NCBI GenBank assembly: GCA_023387935.1
Contig: JAEWHG010000100.1
Coordinates: 1 to 7,237, forward strand
Length of the DNA stretch: 7,237 nt
From: Bacillota bacterium
Lineage (GTDB): Bacteria > Bacillota > Clostridia > Peptostreptococcales > Natronincolaceae
Direction: 5' to 3'
This document shows, piece after piece, positions 5,511-7,237 of this stretch. The translations under genes and the position numbers were made by a program. Below the pieces are notes generated by a model. The model did no database searches. It saw only the letters and a list, made by a program, of their open reading frames with translations, and had not been told where the DNA came from. Positions within the stretch are counted from its first letter, which is position 1. Each line of letters opens with the position of its first letter.

Positions 5511-5975
5511 GTGACTAATGAGGAATTCCAAAGAATTGTATTGGACAAACTAGAAAATCTAGAAGTCGGACAGAAACAGCTACAGGGAGACGTGAAGCAA
5601 CTACAAGGAGACGTGAAGCAACTACAAGGAGATGTGAAGCAACTACAAGGAGATGTGAAGCAACTACAAGGAGACGTGAAGCAACTACAAGGAGATGTGA
5701 AGCAACTACAAGGAGATGTGAAGCAGCTACAGGGAGATGTGAAGCAACTACAAGGAGATGTGAAAGAGCTACAAGTAGGGCAAAAACGACTTGAAGAAGG
5801 GCAGAGAGAAATTAAAGAAGAACTGAAAGCTGTAAGAGAGCAAACTGCTGATTTAACGGAATTTAGAGAAGAAGTAAAAAAAGAACTTGTAGGTATGAAA
5901 GCAACACTTTCTAGGATAGAAATAGTAACTGCTGATAATTGGGGCGATATAGCTAGAATAAAGTCGGCGATATAA
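5511..5975 (+). CDS. Small coiled-coil protein built on tandem QLQGDVK heptads
   Basis: This 154-residue, strongly charged protein has no signal peptide, membrane segment or cysteine. An N-terminal helix (MTNEEFQRIVLDKLENLEVGQK, 1-22) leads into nine identical heptads QLQGDVK (23-85). Two diverged heptads, ELQVGQK and RLEEGQR (86-99), and a further charged helix follow, ending in DNWGDIARIKSAI. In each heptad Val and Leu fall at the a and d core positions, with Gly at the exposed f position, so a long parallel coiled coil is expected. The GTG start at 5511 is supported by AAAGGGG at 5496-5502, 8 bases upstream. Similar Clostridia and Bacillus proteins beginning MTNEEFQ with coiled-coil repeats are, as I recall, annotated hypothetical; I cannot assign a function. 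A structural, scaffolding or partner-bridging role is the most that can be said. It lies downstream of the DUF1846 gene and before a strong terminator. Confidence 0.8.
   Translation: MTNEEFQRIVLDKLENLEVGQKQLQGDVKQLQGDVKQLQGDVKQLQGDVKQLQGDVKQLQGDVKQLQGDVKQLQGDVKQLQGDVKELQVGQKRLEEGQREIKEELKAVREQTADLTEFREEVKKELVGMKATLSRIEIVTADNWGDIARIKSAI
5577..5765 (+). repeat. Tandem array of nine 21-bp in-frame repeats
   Basis: Nine 21-bp units, each coding QLQGDVK, run without interruption. They differ only at synonymous positions: the Asp codon is GAC in units 1, 2 and 5 and GAT elsewhere, units 1 and 8 use CAG for both Gln, and unit 9 ends in AAA. Units 2-4 (5598-5660) and 5-7 (5661-5723) are identical base for base, so a 63-bp block has been duplicated. 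Gain or loss of units keeps the reading frame. Confidence 0.97.
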
Positions 5976-6052
5976 AAATATTTATTTTAAATTATAAAAG
6001 TTGAAAATGGAAATTTTTTACTGAAGCACGTGTAATATAATAAAAATGATTG

Positions 6053-6092
6053 AATCTCTATAAGCTATAGAATAGTTTATAGGGATTTTTTT
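6053..6092 (+). terminator. Rho-independent terminator after the coiled-coil gene
   Basis: A 16-bp stem (6053-6068 with 6072-6087, two G-U pairs) closes on the three-base loop AGA and is followed by a T tract at 6086-6092. It is the most stable-looking hairpin in the window and isolates addB from upstream transcription. Confidence 0.92.
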
Positions 6093-6098
6093 CTATAT

Positions 6099-6116
6099 AT
6101 AAAACATTCGTTCTAT
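6099..6116. promoter_or_regulatory. Probable LexA (SOS) box upstream of addB
   Basis: Read on the minus strand, 6102-6113 is GAAC-GAAT-GTTT, matching the GAACnnnnGTTT form of the clostridial LexA site and, at all but one base, the Bacillus form GAACnnnnGTTC. The symmetry extends outward as ATA (6099-6101) and TAT (6114-6116), giving 7-base half-sites with a single mismatch. It occupies the place of the -35 element of the promoter whose -10 is at 6123-6128, where a repressor would block RNA polymerase. Confidence 0.6.
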
Positions 6117-6119
6117 GTG

Positions 6120-6128
6120 TGATATAAT
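6120..6128 (+). promoter_or_regulatory. Extended -10 promoter of addB
   Basis: TGATATAAT is a perfect extended -10 (TGn plus TATAAT). No -35 resembling TTGACA lies at the proper distance; that position is taken by the LexA-like box. Transcription would begin near 6135, about 30 bases before the start codon. Confidence 0.6.
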
Positions 6129-6165
6129 TATACTAATACAAAGTAATGAAACGAGGTGTAGTGTG

Positions 6166-7237
6166 ATGGCCATTAGATACATATTTGGTAGGGCTGGTAG
6201 AGGGAAAAGCTACTTTACTTTAGAGGAAATAAAGGCACGATTACAAGAAAAGGGAGAAAATAAACTTTTCCTCTTAGTTCCAGAACAATTTACCCTACAG
6301 GCAGAGCGGGATTTAATAGGTAAACAAGAGCTAAAGGGAATTATGAGGGCAGAAGTGCTAAGTTTTACAAGACTTGCTCATCATGTGTTTAGTGAAGTTG
6401 GAGGTTTGACTCGTGTTCCAATTAATGAGCTAGGGAAAAATATGATTCTAAGAAAGATTGCAGATGAGTCTTCTAAGGAGCTTTCTATCTACAAATCTAT
6501 CGCTAAGCAGGATGGCTTTATTACTAAATTAAATGAATTGATTTGCGAGATGAAGCAGCATGATATAACGCCTATTGAGCTTACGATAGAGTTTAATGAA
6601 ATAGAAGAAGACACCATATTAAAACGAAAATTAAATGATATTATTCTCCTATATCAAAAGTTTAATAATTATTTAAAGGGAAGATATATAGATAATGAAG
6701 ATAATATAAATCTACTTATTGAAAACATAGATCGTGTTGAATTTTTAGAAGGCGCAGAAATTTGGATTGATGGATTTCAAACCTTTACACCTCAAATATT
6801 TAGGGTTATAGAAAAATTAGCTGATAAGGTAAAGAACATTACGATTACCTTTACCATGGAATTAAATACAAACGAAAAGGACAAGGATTTATTCCATATT
6901 AATCAAAAAACCTATTTGAAAATAAAATCAATAGCACAAAGGTTAGAATTAGAGGAAGAAGTAATCAACCTGGATACAACGGAAAGAGAAGTATTGCCGA
7001 AGGTTAAGGAGATTGAGCATATAGAAAGAGAGCTATATTCATATCCATATAATCAATACCCGGATGAAATTATTAATTTGGAAGTTTTTTCTGGGTCTAA
7101 TCTTTATTCCGAAATGGAAAATATGGCTGCGCAAATAATCCATCTAGTACGAAACAGAGGGTATCGCTGGAATGATATCGCTATTGTGTCTGGTGGATTA
7201 GATCAATATAGTATGATACTTAAAAGAGTATTTGAAG
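6166..7237 (+). CDS. addB: ATP-dependent helicase/nuclease subunit B (AddB), N-terminal part, cut by the window end
   Basis: An open frame from ATG 6166 runs to the window edge without a stop: 357 codons of a protein usually about 1150 residues long. AddB pairs with AddA to process double-strand DNA ends for recombination, the Firmicute counterpart of RecBCD; AddB contributes Chi recognition and a nuclease domain. Seen here are Walker A GRAGRGKS (8-15), VPEQFTLQAERD (38-49), SFTRLAHHVF near 66-75, WIDGFQTFTPQ (200-210) and the SEMENMAAQIIHLVR...RWNDIAIVSGG region near the end, all typical of AddB N-terminal domains. The Fe-S nuclease domain lies beyond the window. GAGGTG at 6153-6158, 7 bases from ATG, supports this start; an in-frame GTG at 6163 is the only close rival. 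It stands behind its own promoter and a LexA-like box, and addA would be expected downstream. Confidence 0.95.
   Translation, partial: MAIRYIFGRAGRGKSYFTLEEIKARLQEKGENKLFLLVPEQFTLQAERDLIGKQELKGIMRAEVLSFTRLAHHVFSEVGGLTRVPINELGKNMILRKIADESSKELSIYKSIAKQDGFITKLNELICEMKQHDITPIELTIEFNEIEEDTILKRKLNDIILLYQKFNNYLKGRYIDNEDNINLLIENIDRVEFLEGAEIWIDGFQTFTPQIFRVIEKLADKVKNITITFTMELNTNEKDKDLFHINQKTYLKIKSIAQRLELEEEVINLDTTEREVLPKVKEIEHIERELYSYPYNQYPDEIINLEVFSGSNLYSEMENMAAQIIHLVRNRGYRWNDIAIVSGGLDQYSMILKRVFE

Noticed and set aside
5577..5765. CRISPR array considered for the regular 21-bp repeat
   Set aside because: Units are contiguous with no spacers, stay in frame and encode a coiled coil.

Overview
This is AT-rich DNA with polypurine ribosome binding sites, strong U-tract terminators and an AddB-type recombination gene, all typical of low-GC Firmicutes. 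The gene set (secreted flavin-linked reductase, DUF1846 protein, addB) fits an anaerobic member of the Clostridia. An Alkaliphilus-like or Peptostreptococcales relative is plausible, but the genus cannot be fixed from this window. All five genes lie on the + strand.

Region 1 (1-3500) looks like a regulator and target pair. The first gene encodes a MerR-type DNA-binding protein. Its C-terminal part is a four-cysteine zinc ribbon of the Trm112 kind followed by a methyltransferase-like fold whose glycine-rich SAM loop is degenerate. It ends at a strong terminator. Next comes a promoter with the distorted geometry MerR proteins act on: TTGACA, a 19-bp spacer, TAAAAT, and a perfect 11-bp dyad centred exactly in the spacer. 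That promoter drives a lipoprotein with an FMN_bind domain, carrying a motif for covalent FMN attachment, fused to a fumarate-reductase-like FAD domain. The residues that define fumarate reductases appear to be substituted, so the substrate is probably something else. The simplest model is that the regulator senses a small molecule and switches on a cell-surface reductase acting on it or a relative. This is an inference.

Region 2 (3500-6092) starts with about 270 bases of non-coding DNA holding two inverted repeats. A good SigA-type promoter and a structured leader then precede a full-length DUF1846 (UPF0371) protein of unknown function. After 104 bases without a visible terminator comes a small coiled-coil protein containing nine identical heptads encoded by a 21-bp tandem repeat. 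Within the array a 63-bp block is duplicated exactly, which points to recent slippage or unequal recombination. A strong terminator closes the unit.

Region 3 (6093-7237) holds the promoter and first 357 codons of addB, cut by the window end. The promoter has an extended -10 element, and a near-perfect clostridial LexA-like box sits where the -35 would be, suggesting SOS control of AddAB.

The most unusual material is the MerR/zinc-ribbon/pseudo-methyltransferase regulator with its surface flavoprotein, and the heptad-repeat gene. Family assignments rest on motif recognition by eye; no database search was run.
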